A stretch of 64,000 nucleotides of DNA from assembly GCF_020360975.1 (NCBI RefSeq), contig NW_025408670.1, forward strand, positions 1,736,001 through 1,800,000, written 5' to 3'. The DNA comes from Hirsutella rhossiliensis. Lineage: Eukaryota; Ascomycota; Sordariomycetes; Hypocreales; Ophiocordycipitaceae. Shown here one piece after another: positions 53,327 through 64,000 of this stretch. Under the pieces are notes generated by a model. That model ran no database searches. It was not told the DNA's origin and saw only the letters and a program-made list of their open reading frames with translations. A program made the translations under genes and the position numbers. Within the stretch, counting starts at the first letter, position 1; every line of letters begins with the position of its first letter.

Positions 53327-54908
53327 TGGTGCTATAGACTAGCATAATACGATAAGATCTAAGGACCCTATATATAGCAACGGCAAGCTATAGCAACTAA
53401 ATAGTATTAGATATCTAAATCGCGGGATATTACGTACGTATACTTTTAGACTATAGCGCGATAGGTAATTACGTTTTACCTAGAGTCGTTAATCGTTACC
53501 GACTTATATAAAGATATAAGAAAGATCTATATAAACTTACGAATATCGAAGGAGAGGCCTTTAACTATAATAACGGAATTATTAATATAGAGATTAATTA
53601 CCTTAATATTAATATCTAAGGCTATAACGAACGAGTTAACTTTAATATTATAGATATTAAAGAATATAACCTTATATTAGGGCTTCTATAGTTATAAGAG
53701 AGCAACCTACTAATTAACTAGAAAACTAGCTAGCTATATTAAAATAAAGATATAAGTTTCTAGGATTAGTAGATTTAAAAGAAAGTAAAATTTTATAATA
53801 ATTTAGCTACTAAATAAGATAAAAAAGATAACCGTTTAAGTAAATTATTATAGGCTTTAGCGATATAAACGAAAATAGTAACCGAACTAGTAGATATAAT
53901 AAAATCGACTAATAAGACCTATATACTAACTAATATAGCTATATAACTTAATATCTAATATAAATAGAATAAAGGATATAATATAAAGATCTAAAGAGTT
54001 ATTACTACTTTAAGGAAAGACCTTAAATAAATTAATAAAGAGCTTAAGTTAAGGGAAACTAGCTCTTAAAAGAAAGAATAAAGCCTATAAGATAGAATAA
54101 AGAATATCCTATAAAAATACCGGAAATATAATAAACTCTTTAAGGAAGAACTTAAGATAGGGTTACTTAAATATAGCTAATAGGACTACGAAATTTATCT
54201 TAAGGATAGAATAATGCTAACGTTCTATAAGATTTATAACTTAAATAAAAAGCAACTATAAACGCTATACGACTACCTTAATAAGAATCTATAAAAGGGA
54301 TATATATAAATATTAATATCTAAAGTAAGCTACCTAGTTATATTTATTTTAAAGAAAAACGGTAAGCTATAACTAGTTATTAACTATAGACGCTTAAATA
54401 ATATTATAATAAAGGACCGAATACTATTACTGCTTATATCGGAACTATAAGATCGACTATATAGTAAAAAATAGTTTATAGCCCTTAATCTTAAAGGCGC
54501 TTATAACTTAATATATATAAAAAAAGGATATAAATAGATAATAGTCTTTAAAATAAAATTTAAACTATTTAAATATCTAGTAATACTATTTAGACTTATA
54601 AATATACTAGCTACCTTTTAATAAATAATTAATAATATCCTATGTAAATACTTAAATATCTTTATAGTAGTATACTTAGATAATATCCTAATCTTCTTAG
54701 ATACCCTAGAAGAATATAAGGAATATATCTATAAGGTACTCCGCGTACTTTAAAATATAAAGTTACTAGTTAAACTAAAGAAAAGTAAGTTCTATATATA
54801 GGAAGTAAACTTCCTTAGATATACGATCTTACTAAGAGAGATATAAATATAATAAAATAAAATTAACTTAGTTAAAGAATAGCTAATACTAAAGAACGTT
54901 AAGGATAT
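53327..54908 (+). mobile_element. Truncated Ty3/Gypsy fragment G1-C
   Basis: This is an inverted copy of G1-B 36735-35170. It starts abruptly at the edge of the gene island, inside the region before reverse transcriptase, and is interrupted at 54908 by Copia E3. No LTR of its own is present on this side. RIP is heavy, though stops are fewer than in G1-A. Confidence 0.85.
54310..54770 (+). pseudogene. G1-C reverse transcriptase relic
   Basis: This is the clearest Gypsy reverse transcriptase in the window. On the plus strand it reads 'LVINYRRLNNIIIKDRIL', 'ALNLKGAYNLIYIKKG', 'VILFRLINILATF' and 'VVYLDNILIFLDTLEEYKE'. Each is a known Ty3/Gypsy block with RIP-type replacements (Asp to Asn, Gly to Arg, Ala to Thr/Ile). 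Several TAG and TAA codons interrupt it. Confidence 0.88.
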
Positions 54909-55603
54909 TATAAGAATATACCCTTATATTCCTATTTTACTGTTATAAAGAAATAATAGGCATAGGGAGGCTTTATAGAATAAGCTAGTAAAAAGAGGCT
55001 CTATAATATAGTCTAAGGGAATAACCCTTAAAAGACAAAGACCTTTACTAGATATCTATACCTTCCTCTAGGAAAAGCGGGTTAGGATAAGCCTATCCTT
55101 ACAAATAAAAATATATATAAAATGCATAAGTCAATTATGAGCAGAACGGATACCCTATTGTCTATTTTGGCCTAGCGGTTCCGAAGATATCCGCGATACG
55201 AGAATAGGTAGGGCATAGAACATTCTAGTTAAATCCACTACTTATGCTAGAACCTATAGTCTTACGTTAACTATCACGCTATAATCAGACCACCTACTAA
55301 GTTAGGAAGATATACTATAGATAGAACTTTTTAAGCACTATAGAATATGCTAGAAAGCTAACTAATTAGTCTACTAGTAGGCGAGCAATGGTCTATAAAA
55401 GACGAAGGATTTCCCTAGGAGTAGTAGATAGAACAAGCAAGTTCGCAAGCATCTTTTGCAACGCTATTCTTTCAATATATTATTCAGCCCCTTATATGCT
55501 CGTTATAAATTCTAGACGAAATCCTACCCTATACTCCTTCGACCGATCTTTCCGCTTACGTTATCGATTACCCGATTCTACGCTTATTGCTTATACCTTC
55601 GTA
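54909..55603 (+). repeat. E3 5' LTR
   Basis: 695 bp, beginning TATAAGAATATACCC and ending CCTTCGTA. The original TG...CA ends have probably been RIPed to TA...TA. The 3' LTR has the same length. Confidence 0.88.
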
Positions 55604-55620
55604 TAGGTTATAAGCCCGGC
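55604..55620 (+). promoter_or_regulatory. E3 primer-binding site, RIP-altered
   Basis: TAGGTTATAAGCCCGGC follows the LTR. With TATAAG restored to TATGAG in mind, this is the complement of the initiator tRNA-Met anticodon arm seen in E1, so the single G-to-A is a TpG RIP change. Confidence 0.7.
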
Positions 55621-55789
55621 TTCTCTATAAGTCGGGTAATAACTTCGAAAAATCTTTGAAATTCTAATACTAACTATACGACCTCGAATTATCTAAAATA
55701 GGCTCTAAGGATAAGTTCGAATTTGCTAAACTTAAGGGTAGTTCTAACTATACCTTCTAGGCTATTCGAATATAGGCTCTTCTAGTTAG

Positions 55790-56560
55790 AGAAGCTTTCT
55801 ACTACTATATAGTAAGAAAATTACTCGAAAATAGAAGAAGCACTTGCTTTGATTTTTCTTCGTATTAAAGATAGTCCTTTAACCTAAATAAAGCATATAA
55901 TAAATGCTAAAGAGGCGTAGGATAGGTTAAAAAACCTATATAACCCTATTTCCTTTACCTCGAATTACCTACTTATAAAGGAGCTTTTTAATACTTTAGT
56001 AGAGGATTTCGAATCCCTAGAAGGCTACCTAAATAAGGTAAAAGAGGTATTCGAAGAGCTAAAAGCACGGAATATTATAATTCCGGAAGTAGTTATTATA
56101 GCTTGGATTTTAAATAGCCTTTCGGGCTCGTTTTCTAGCTATATAACTAATATAACGTAAGCTCTTCGAAATAACTTAGAAGCTTTTAATCTAGAGTCTC
56201 TCTCTAGTAGTCTTATAGACGAATTTAAGAGGACTAAGTTTCTAGAAAATCCTCCTAAGCAGGCTTTCTTTACTAAGAAGCCTTAGAAAAAGATAAAAAT
56301 TGCATTACAATGCACTTACTATAAGAAGAAAGGGCATCTAGTTAAAGATTGCTACTATCTTTACCCGGAAAAGGCCCTTAAAGGCTTTTCTAAAAATTCA
56401 AAAAATTAAAAGAAAGGAATACCTTCTAAGAGGCCTAGAAAACCTTCTATAGAAGGAAATCCTATCGAATTAGACTCTTACGTCGATAAGAAGACGAAAA
56501 AACCCTCTTCTCTATATATATCGGAAGCAGAAAAAATAGAAATCGATAATTAAACGAACG
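55790..56560 (+). pseudogene. E3 Copia gag relic with zinc knuckle
   Basis: The plus-strand frame reads 'AKEAWDRLKNLYNPISF', 'LVEDFESLEGYLNKVKEVFEEL' and 'IIAWILNSLSGSFSSYI'. These are hallmarks of the UBN2/Copia-type Gag. A CCHC zinc knuckle follows at about 56310-56350 ('CTYYKKKGHLVKDC'), whose second Cys has become Tyr. A few TAG/TAA codons interrupt it. Confidence 0.82.
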
Positions 56561-56759
56561 ATAAACCGGAAATCGATTTTTCTATTCCTCCTCCTACCCC
56601 CGGAGGCTATAAAAGCTCCGAAGAAGAAGCAGAGGTATATATCTCTTCGAATATCCTTAAAAAAGCCGTATTTAATAATAGGTAAATAGGACCTTTAAAT
56701 TCCTCTAGAATTAAAGACCTTATATATAAGGTAAAGAGAAGGAAATCCTTATAAAACCT

Positions 56760-59700
56760 TAGAGAATAGAAATTTCTATAATTTTATATACGATACCGGT
56801 GCTACTAGGTATATAGTATCGGAAAAGAAATTCCTTATTAATTTTCGAACTATCTCTACTAAGGTTAATTAGGGAAAGGCATCCTATATAATTATTAAAG
56901 GCTGCGGAGATCTTCTTTTTAGATTTCCGAAAAATAAAAGGCTATTTATCTTAAGAAACTGCCTTTTATACCCGAATTAGGGGTAAATATTATAAGCTAA
57001 TCGTATTTTAAAAATACTTATGCCTTTATTAATAGCAAGGAAATTTTCCTGCTAGATAACTAGGCTAATATTATATCTAAAGGAAAACAGTAAGATAACC
57101 TTTATATCTTCTCTTTAAAAATTCCTTTCTTAAAGAAGAAGACATTCCTATATAATATTAATATATAGGAATAATATAAAGGACCTTAACTTTTATTTAT
57201 AGCATTTAAGGCTAGGATATATAAGTCTTAAAGCCTTACTAGAAACCTTTAAAAGATATAATAAAGAAATAACTATCCCTAAGAAGGATATTATAAAAAT
57301 TAAAGAATATAAGGCTTATATTAAAGCAAAGGCAACTAATAAGAGGAATAAATCCCTATTTAATAAGGTATATAATTACCTTAATAGAGTTACTATTAAT
57401 ATTTAGGGACCTATAAAGACCCCTACTTATAATAAATACACCTCCTTTATATCCTTTTTAGATATAGGGATAAGATATTTAGAAATATCTTTAATAAAAT
57501 CTAAGGCAGAAGCCCTAGATAAATTCTTAGAATATAAAGCCTTGGTTGAAAATAACCGGGATAATATTACTATAAAGGAAGTCTTTTCGGATAACGTAAA
57601 AGAATTCCTATATAAAATAAAACCTTACTACTTAAGAAAGGGAATAAAATATTATACTAGCCCTCCTAGGACTCCCGAATTAAACGGAGTAATAGAGAGG
57701 ATTAATAGGACTATTTTAAATAAAGTCCGAGCTATTTTATTTACAGCAAAACTACCTAAATATCTATAGGGAGAAGCTGTTCTAATAGCAGCCTATTTAT
57801 ATAATAGGACCCCTTACTTACGAATAGGCTTCTAAACTCCTATAGAGAAGAAGGAAAATAAATCTCTAGCCTTAGAAGACTTAGAGAAAATTAAGACCTT
57901 CGGAAGTACTATTTATTATAAAAATAAAGACCCCTTAGATAAGCTAGAGATAAGAGCATATAAGGGTATTATTATAAGCTATACCGAAAATGCTTATAAA
58001 ATATATAACCTTTCGAAAAGTAAGGTAATAATTTCTAGAGATATTATTATCCTAGAAAATAAATTTATAGAAAATTAAAAGGAAGAAGACCTTAAGGACT
58101 TCGACTTTAATACCTTACCTTCTATAAATAAGGTCCCGGATAATTATTTATAAAGGGAACCTATATATAAAGAAGGCAATAACTCTTCTTTAAAAGAAGA
58201 GGAAAATAACCCTCTTATAGAGAAGGAAGATAACCCTTTTATAGAGAAGGAAGATAACCCTTTTATAAAAAAGGGAAATAATCCTCTTTTAGAATAGGGA
58301 TTAAATAAGGATCTAAAAATCCGTATTAATATACCTAAGAAGCTAAACGGATTTTATAAAGACTATATCGCATACCCCGAAATAAACACTATATTAAATA
58401 GTAAAAGTAAAGAGATTATTCTACCTTTACTAGAAAATAAGGATCCTATAGAGCCTAAAACATTTAAATAGGCTATAAATAGCTTAGAAGCTATAGAATA
58501 GAAAAGAGCTATGTTTCTAGAAATAGAAGAGCTCTTAAACTAAAATACCTAGGAATTAAAGCCTCTTCCTAGCGATAGGAGGCCCTAGGCGGCCGTTAGG
58601 TCTATAAAATAAAGCGGATAATAATAATAATATTATTAAATATAAAGCCCGCTACGTAGTATAAGGATTTAATTAGGTCTACGGCCTAGATTATTTAGAA
58701 ACCTTTTCTACGATAGTAAGACCCGAATCTATTAGAATGCTACTTATAATAGCTATTTCTAATAATTATACTCTACTATAATACAATATAAAAAATGCCT
58801 TCGTATATACCGAAATAGATATAGATATTTATATAAAAATCCCTATAGGCTACGAAGAGCTAATACTTAAAGACTGGTTTAATAAAAACTAGTATAAGTA
58901 TAATATTAGCTATTTATAGTTTCTAGAGCTATATAAAAAGAAAAGGCTAGTAGCAAAATTAAAGAAAGTATTATACGGCCTTAAATAAAGCCTAAAGCTT
59001 TAGTATAACTATCTTAGCTCTATATTAGCTAAGATAGGATTTTCGGCCCTTCCTATAGATAAAGGGGTATTTATAAATACGTAATATAAAATTGCGATAG
59101 TAATCTACGTAGATAACCTCCTAATAATAGGGCCTAATAGAGGTATAATAAATAGTCTACTTAAAAAAGTAGTAGATTATATAAAGGTTTAGCCTCTAGG
59201 CGAACTAAAAGACTTCTTAGGAATATATATAATTATAAACTAAAGCAGAAAGGAGATATTTATATCCTAGGAAAAATATACTTATAATAAAATACGAGAA
59301 TATAATAAAGAAGACTTAGGGACTTCTAATACGCCTACTATAGTAGGAGTAAAGCTTAAAAAGGCTACTATAACGCCTTTATAAAAAGAAATCCTTATTT
59401 ACTAAAGGGAAATAGGGGCTCTATTATATCTAGCTATAATAAGCAGGCCAGACATTTTATATACTGTTATTTCCTACGCTAGATTTACTTCTAAACTAGA
59501 TAATACGTATTTTAAAGTGTTAAATACTATCTAGAAATATTTAAATAAATATCCTAACCTAGGGATAATTTATTATTATAATATCCCTTATACTTATAAT
59601 TTTATAAAAGGTTATTCCGACGCTAGCTAGGCGTCTAACCTTATAGATAGAAAATCCGTTTCGGATACTATTTCTATATTTATAAAAATATTATAAGTTA

Positions 59701-60095
59701 GGCCTGCTAGAAGCAAAAATCTATAGCCCTATTAACCTACGAAGCTAAATTTATTGCCCTTAGGGAGGCTAATAAAGAAGCTTTATATCTAAATCGGCTA
59801 TTTTATACGATAAATAATAGCTTGTCTATTAGAATTCCTAATACTATACCTCCTATCTTAACGGATAACGAGGCAGCTATTAAATTAGCTGAAAATCCGG
59901 AATTTCATAAAAAGACAAAGCATATAGACATTGCCTACTTCTATACCTAAGAAAATATTAGGGAAAAGAAGATTCGGATTTTCTATATTAAATCCGAAGA
60001 TAATATTGCCGATATATTTACTAAGGAACTAAGAAGAGAAAAATTCTTTAAGTTCCGAGAGCTTCTTTCCCTTAGGGAATTAAAAGAGCCTTAAA
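56760..60095 (+). pseudogene. E3 Copia pol relic (protease, integrase, reverse transcriptase, RNase H)
   Basis: The protease motif 'YDTGATRYIV' is at about 56785-56815. The integrase core shows 'VFSDNVKEFL' (57570-57610, Gly to Val region) and 'SPPRTPELNGVIERINRTI' (57660-57715) in an open stretch of 75 codons. Reverse transcriptase shows 'QYNIKNAFVYTEI', 'KKVLYGLK.SLKL' and 'IYVDNLLIIGP' near 59105-59135 (YVDD with Asp to Asn). RNase H has 'YSDAS' near 59615 and 'NIADIFTKEL' near 60005-60035. Frames shift at several points and TAG codons are frequent. Confidence 0.85.
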
Positions 60096-60404
60096 AAGAA
60101 AAGCTTATATCCCCTTAATAGAGGTTTTTAGCTGTCTTTTACTTTCTTAGCTTTTCTTCTATATATAACTAATAGAAAAGGTTTCTTATAATAATAACTC
60201 TATAAGGCTTTTTCCTTATAAAGGTTTGCCTAAAAAGAGGAGAAATAATTATAACTATAACTAGGATTTTTCCTACTAAGGTTTTTCCTAGAAAGGGTTT
60301 TAAAATTTTCCCTTATATTCCTATTATATACCTTATTCTTAATAAGGATAATTCTACTATAAAAGAAATAACTAGTAAAGAGCACTATTTACTTAGTACT
60401 CTTT

Positions 60405-60413
60405 AAGGGAGGC
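60405..60413 (+). other. E3 polypurine tract
   Basis: AAGGGAGGC directly precedes the 3' LTR, in a region that otherwise lacks purine runs of this kind. Confidence 0.65.
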
Positions 60414-61108
60414 TATAAGAATATACCCTTATATTCCTATTTTACTATTATAAAGAAATAATAAGCATAGGGAGGCTTTATAGAATAAGCTAGTAAAAAG
60501 AGGCTCTATAATATAGTCTAAGGGAATAACCCTTAAAAGACAAAGACCTCTACTAGATATCTATACCTTCCTCTAGAAAAAGCGGGTTAGGATAAGCCTA
60601 TCCTTATAAATAGAAATATGCATAAAATGCATAAGTCAATTACGAGTAGAACGGATACCATATTGCCTATTTTAGCCTAGCGGTTCCGAAGATATCCGCG
60701 ATACGAGAATAGGTAGGGCATAGAACATTCTAGTTAAATCCACTACTTATGCTAGAACCTATAGTCTTACGTTAACTATCACGCCACAATCAGACCACCT
60801 ACTAAGTTAGGAAGATATACTAAAGAGAGAGCTTTTTAAGCACTATAGAATGTGCTAGAAAGCTAACTAATTAGTCTACTAGTAGGCGAGCAATGGTCTA
60901 TAAAAGACGAAGGATTTCCCTAGGAGTAGTAGATAGAATAAGCAAGTTCGTAAGTATCTTTTGCAACGCTATTCTTTTAATATATTATTTAGCCCCTTAT
61001 ATGCTCGTTATAAATTCCGGACGAAATCCTACCCTATACTCCTTCGACCGATCTTTCCGCTTACGCTATTAATTACCTAATTCTACGCTTATTGCTTATA
61101 CCTTCTTA
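60414..61108 (+). repeat. E3 3' LTR
   Basis: This 695-bp partner of 54909-55603 differs mostly by C/T and G/A. It has the same TATAAGAATATACCC start. Confidence 0.88.
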
Positions 61109-61809
61109 TATATACCTTTGCCTAGGAGCTTACTATCTTTACTTAGGCGATCGAAGCTATATATCCTTCCTTATAGTAATTTTATTATAGCTCCTCCGCT
61201 CGCGCTGTCTAGTATATCGTAACGAGCCTAGAGGAGAATACTAAGAGAACCTTAAGGTAATTTAAATAGGCTTATAAAGAGGGAAGCTAAACTTTAGTTT
61301 AATTTATTTATCTTATCCGCTATCGATAGAACTATTAGCCTCTACTTAATAGTAAGTATTAGATATAGCGACCTAAAATAAAAGTCTAGGAGGACGATTC
61401 TCCTTCCTATCGCTATAAGAGAAAAAGTTATAAAGATAGCTAGGTACGAGTACTAGATATACCTTTATTATAAGTAACTCTATAATCTTACTTTATACTT
61501 ATTCGTTGCGATAGCCTATATTATTATATTAAGTTTCGGTATCTTAACCCTTTAAGGTTAGCGAGGTAAGATATAGAATCTTATTAAAGGCGCGGAGATA
61601 ACTAGTTTATCTATAGGTAACCGACCTAGTATAAAAGGGACTTATATCTTTCTAAGTCGTCGAGGTAAAGTTAGTCGATATAGCGGGTAAAGGGCTTTTA
61701 TTAGATCGTCCGCCGCTTATTAGCTCTCGGAGAGCTATAAAAATAAAGAGAGTAATAAGGAAGATAAAAAATAAGTAGGTTAGTATCTATTTTCTATTAC
61801 TTTCTATAT
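61109..61809. other. RIPed repeat of unknown type
   Basis: Saturated RIP sequence between E3 and a G1 LTR. It has no match elsewhere in the window and no coding relic I can name. Confidence 0.4.
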
Positions 61810-62665
61810 TATTACGACCACGGCTACTAGGCCGCTAACGGTCGACTACGTTAAGTATATAATATAGTTTAACGGATAAATAGTTAGTACGACTATCTAA
61901 TAGATATAAGATTAAGGGGATTATAGAGATCTAAGTAATCTAGGATTAATAAGATTACTACGCTCTATATAATCTAATGTTAGGGATTATAGCTAGGCCT
62001 ATAATCTAAGGATAGTCTTTATAGGTATATATAGCTACTTACTATTACTCCTTTAAATAGATAGCTCTCTAGCTTTTAATATATTATAATTATTACGATC
62101 TCTATTATAATCTTATCTTTAATTCTAATTACTTAATTACCTAGTTATAGTCTACGGTCTATAACCTTTAACTTATTACTAACGTAATATACTTATTATT
62201 ACTTAGACTATACCCTATTATATCTACTAATATAAACCCCTTAATAGGTTTATACCTTAAGAGTAATATTAGTTATTATACGTTAGAAGCTCTTATTTAG
62301 TATAATACCGCGTTACTCTAAGTAATATTATAACTATTAATATACCTATATAGTAAACTAGATTAACTAACTCTAGAGCTACTATATCGCCTTAGGATAT
62401 AATATATAAGATTATCGCCCTTTAATATAAGGTATAGTTACTTAAGAATAAAGGAGGTAATAAATAAGTTAGGGATCTTAGAAAAGTAGTTAAACTAAAA
62501 TAGCTAGGACTATTCGATAGTACTTATAGTATACTTTAAGACTTTCTTACTTAACTTAAGGCCTACTATTAGTTTTACCTTACTAAACTCTTAGACCTAG
62601 TTAAAAAAGTACTCTATATAGGAAATTATTTATCTAAAATAGTACTCGCTTAGTTTTATAAGAGC
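61810..62665 (+). mobile_element. Ty3/Gypsy fragment G1-D (5' LTR and start of gag)
   Basis: 61810-62280 is an inverted copy of the G1 LTR (starts TATTACGACC, ends AGTTATTATA). The next 385 bp match the gag start of G1-A and G1-B. Because the G1-B LTR is followed by this same gag start when read on its coding strand, the layout here is gag 3' of the LTR on the plus strand. Similarity ends at about 62665, where another element begins. Confidence 0.8.
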
Positions 62666-64000
62666 GCTACTAAGAGGTATAGGCTAATAAAGTACTTAGG
62701 TATATAGTACTAATATATTAGTAGGGTATTAATAGGGAATCGTACTTACCCTACTTATATATTATAGACCTCTTACTACTTTAACTAAAGAAGAGAAATC
62801 CTTCTTTTAGTAAGCTTTAGTCTTATAATAAGGAGAATATAATATATATAGTATAGTACCTCTAGCTATCTCTACTACCTAACTAATTATACTATAATAT
62901 ATATTCCCTTATAATTTCTAAAGCTTCCCTTTTTAGTTACTTAATAAAAATAGCTACTTAGAGAAGACTATATAACGCTCTTATAGCGTAATATAGTAGT
63001 TAACTAGTTAAGGCCTCTTCGTTATATATATTAGGTATCTACTTAAGAGATAAAGAACTAAAAGATATATCCTTAAAATAGACCTTTATTATAGATAATA
63101 TTCTAACTATATTAAAGATATTACTACTTATAAGCGTAAGACCGTTAACTTATAAAGAAAAGCTTATAGCTTTATAAGCGCGTATTAAGGAGCTAGAAGA
63201 GACGAAACGCTTATAAGACTATATTATATAATTAAAGGAGGAAATTACTAAATATACCGGCGCTATCGCTATTTATTTAGGAAAGCGTCGATAGTCCTAC
63301 CCCCTTAAATCGGACGGTAGTCGCGGTAGTAAGGTTAAGATTAAAAATATTACTTAATTATCTTAACCTATTAATATATAGAAACGTCTAAACTAAACTT
63401 ATAATCTAAAGGACGCCTTTAAGGTAGCGCTTAGACGCTTTTATCGTAACGAAATAAAGATCCTCTATATAGTAGATTATATATATAGCGACTATAAGGC
63501 GAGATAGCGCTAATACCTTAAAGAATAAACGCCGATTAACTAAACTAAATATAGTATAGATTAGGTATACTTTAAGGAATAGATACTTATCCTAATTAAG
63601 GATATTATAAATAGGAAGATACTATTAGCGATATAATTAAAGGAGGCTTACTAATAAGAAGGCTAGTCTCTCTTAGAGTTTAGCTTATACCTTAACTCCT
63701 TAAAGAGGTATTTCGAACGCTTATTAAAAAAGGCGCATGCTCTTATATTTTTCGCTAAGCTAGAGCTATAACTTTAAAACTAAATTAACCTCTATTCGAT
63801 ACTTATTTATACCTACTAATAGGAAGAGCTTATATAAGTCGCTTAATAATATTAAGATACTACTATTAATAAGAGGTAATATACTAATACTACTTCTACC
63901 CTTAAAGGAACTAGTAATAGAAGTAGTACTATACCCTAAGGTAGTATATATAAGGGAAGGAATTAAAAAGGCTAATAAGCTAAGCTAAATCGTTAAGGAA
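62666..64000 (+). pseudogene. Gag-like region of another RIPed Gypsy element (G3)
   Basis: On the plus strand from about 63180 one frame with TAG interruptions reads a charged, coiled-coil-like protein ('RIKELEETKRL.DYII.LKEEI'). It goes on to 'DAFKVALRRFYRNEIKILY', 'LLEFSLYLNSLKRYFERLL' and 'AHALIFFAKLEL'. The succession coiled coil then capsid-like helices fits a retrotransposon Gag. It differs from the gag of G1 and G2. It runs off the window end. 62666-63180 shows nothing definite. Confidence 0.55.

Larger units (their letters stand above)
54909..61108 (+). mobile_element. Complete Ty1/Copia element E3, RIPed, distinct family
   Basis: This 6200-bp element has two 695-bp LTRs, a half-tRNA type primer site after the 5' LTR and a purine tract (AAGGGAGGC) before the 3' LTR. 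Coding order on the plus strand is gag, protease, integrase, reverse transcriptase, RNase H. It sits in the reverse transcriptase of G1-C. The sequence right of it is not the continuation of G1-C, and the flanking pentamers (GATAT and TATAT) do not match, so its right side has been rearranged. Its proteins and LTRs are unlike E1/E2. Confidence 0.9.

Noticed and set aside
1..64000. CRISPR arrays, rRNA, tRNA genes, telomere repeats
   Set aside because: No regularly spaced repeats, no rRNA-like conserved blocks, no cloverleaf with A and B boxes and no TTAGGG arrays were seen on reading. The initiator tRNA-Met similarity is only at retrotransposon primer sites.

Overview
The window looks like a heterochromatic or subtelomeric block from a filamentous ascomycete (Pezizomycotina). 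The main evidence is a very strong repeat-induced point mutation (RIP) signature. Most of the sequence is AT-rich, full of TpA and almost devoid of CpA, TpG and ATG, while the transposon reading frames underneath are still recognisable but full of TAG/TAA codons. A fungal-specific FunK1-like kinase relic, a fungal Crypton, fungal Mutator-like elements (MULEs) and a short spliceosomal-type intron agree with this. No bacterial-type operon, RNA gene or CRISPR array was seen.

Layout. 1-10447: a RIP-destroyed Ty3/Gypsy element (G2, minus strand) split by a nearly complete Ty1/Copia element (E1, 2652-8910, target duplication ATAAG). 10448-40724: one further Gypsy copy (G1-A, minus strand) that has been blown apart by insertions. 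These are two 568-bp LTR-like units in opposite orientation (S1, S2), a second Copia copy (E2, 15172-26928) that itself carries a MULE (18754-21365) and a Crypton (21574-24638), a second, RIPed MULE with long terminal inverted repeats (27747-30622), and a complete second copy of the same Gypsy family (G1-B, 31903-39753). Almost every junction can be placed to the base from target-site duplications, and the leftover pieces of G1-A add up to the expected length. 40725-44529: more RIPed repeats, including a short element with 180-bp LTRs and the 3' part of a second copy of the RIPed MULE.

44530-53326 is an island without saturating RIP. It holds one apparently intact gene, a 292-residue protein kinase-like protein (48422-49300). 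It also holds a truncated FunK1-like kinase relic (minus strand), an acidic protein of unknown function interrupted by one TAG, and a three-part unknown gene at 50566-51974 with a probable 48-bp intron and further damage. A tandem duplication and a near-perfect long hairpin lie upstream of the kinase gene.

53327-64000 returns to RIPed repeats: a 5'-truncated G1 copy on the plus strand (G1-C), a complete RIPed Copia element of a different family (E3, 54909-61108, 695-bp LTRs), a G1 LTR with the start of gag (G1-D), and the gag-like region of another Gypsy element.

The genes do not form a pathway. The window is best read as a record of successive transposon invasions and genome defence: heavily RIPed Gypsy elements at the bottom, moderately RIPed Copia elements on top of them, and RIP-poor but frameshifted DNA transposons on top of those.
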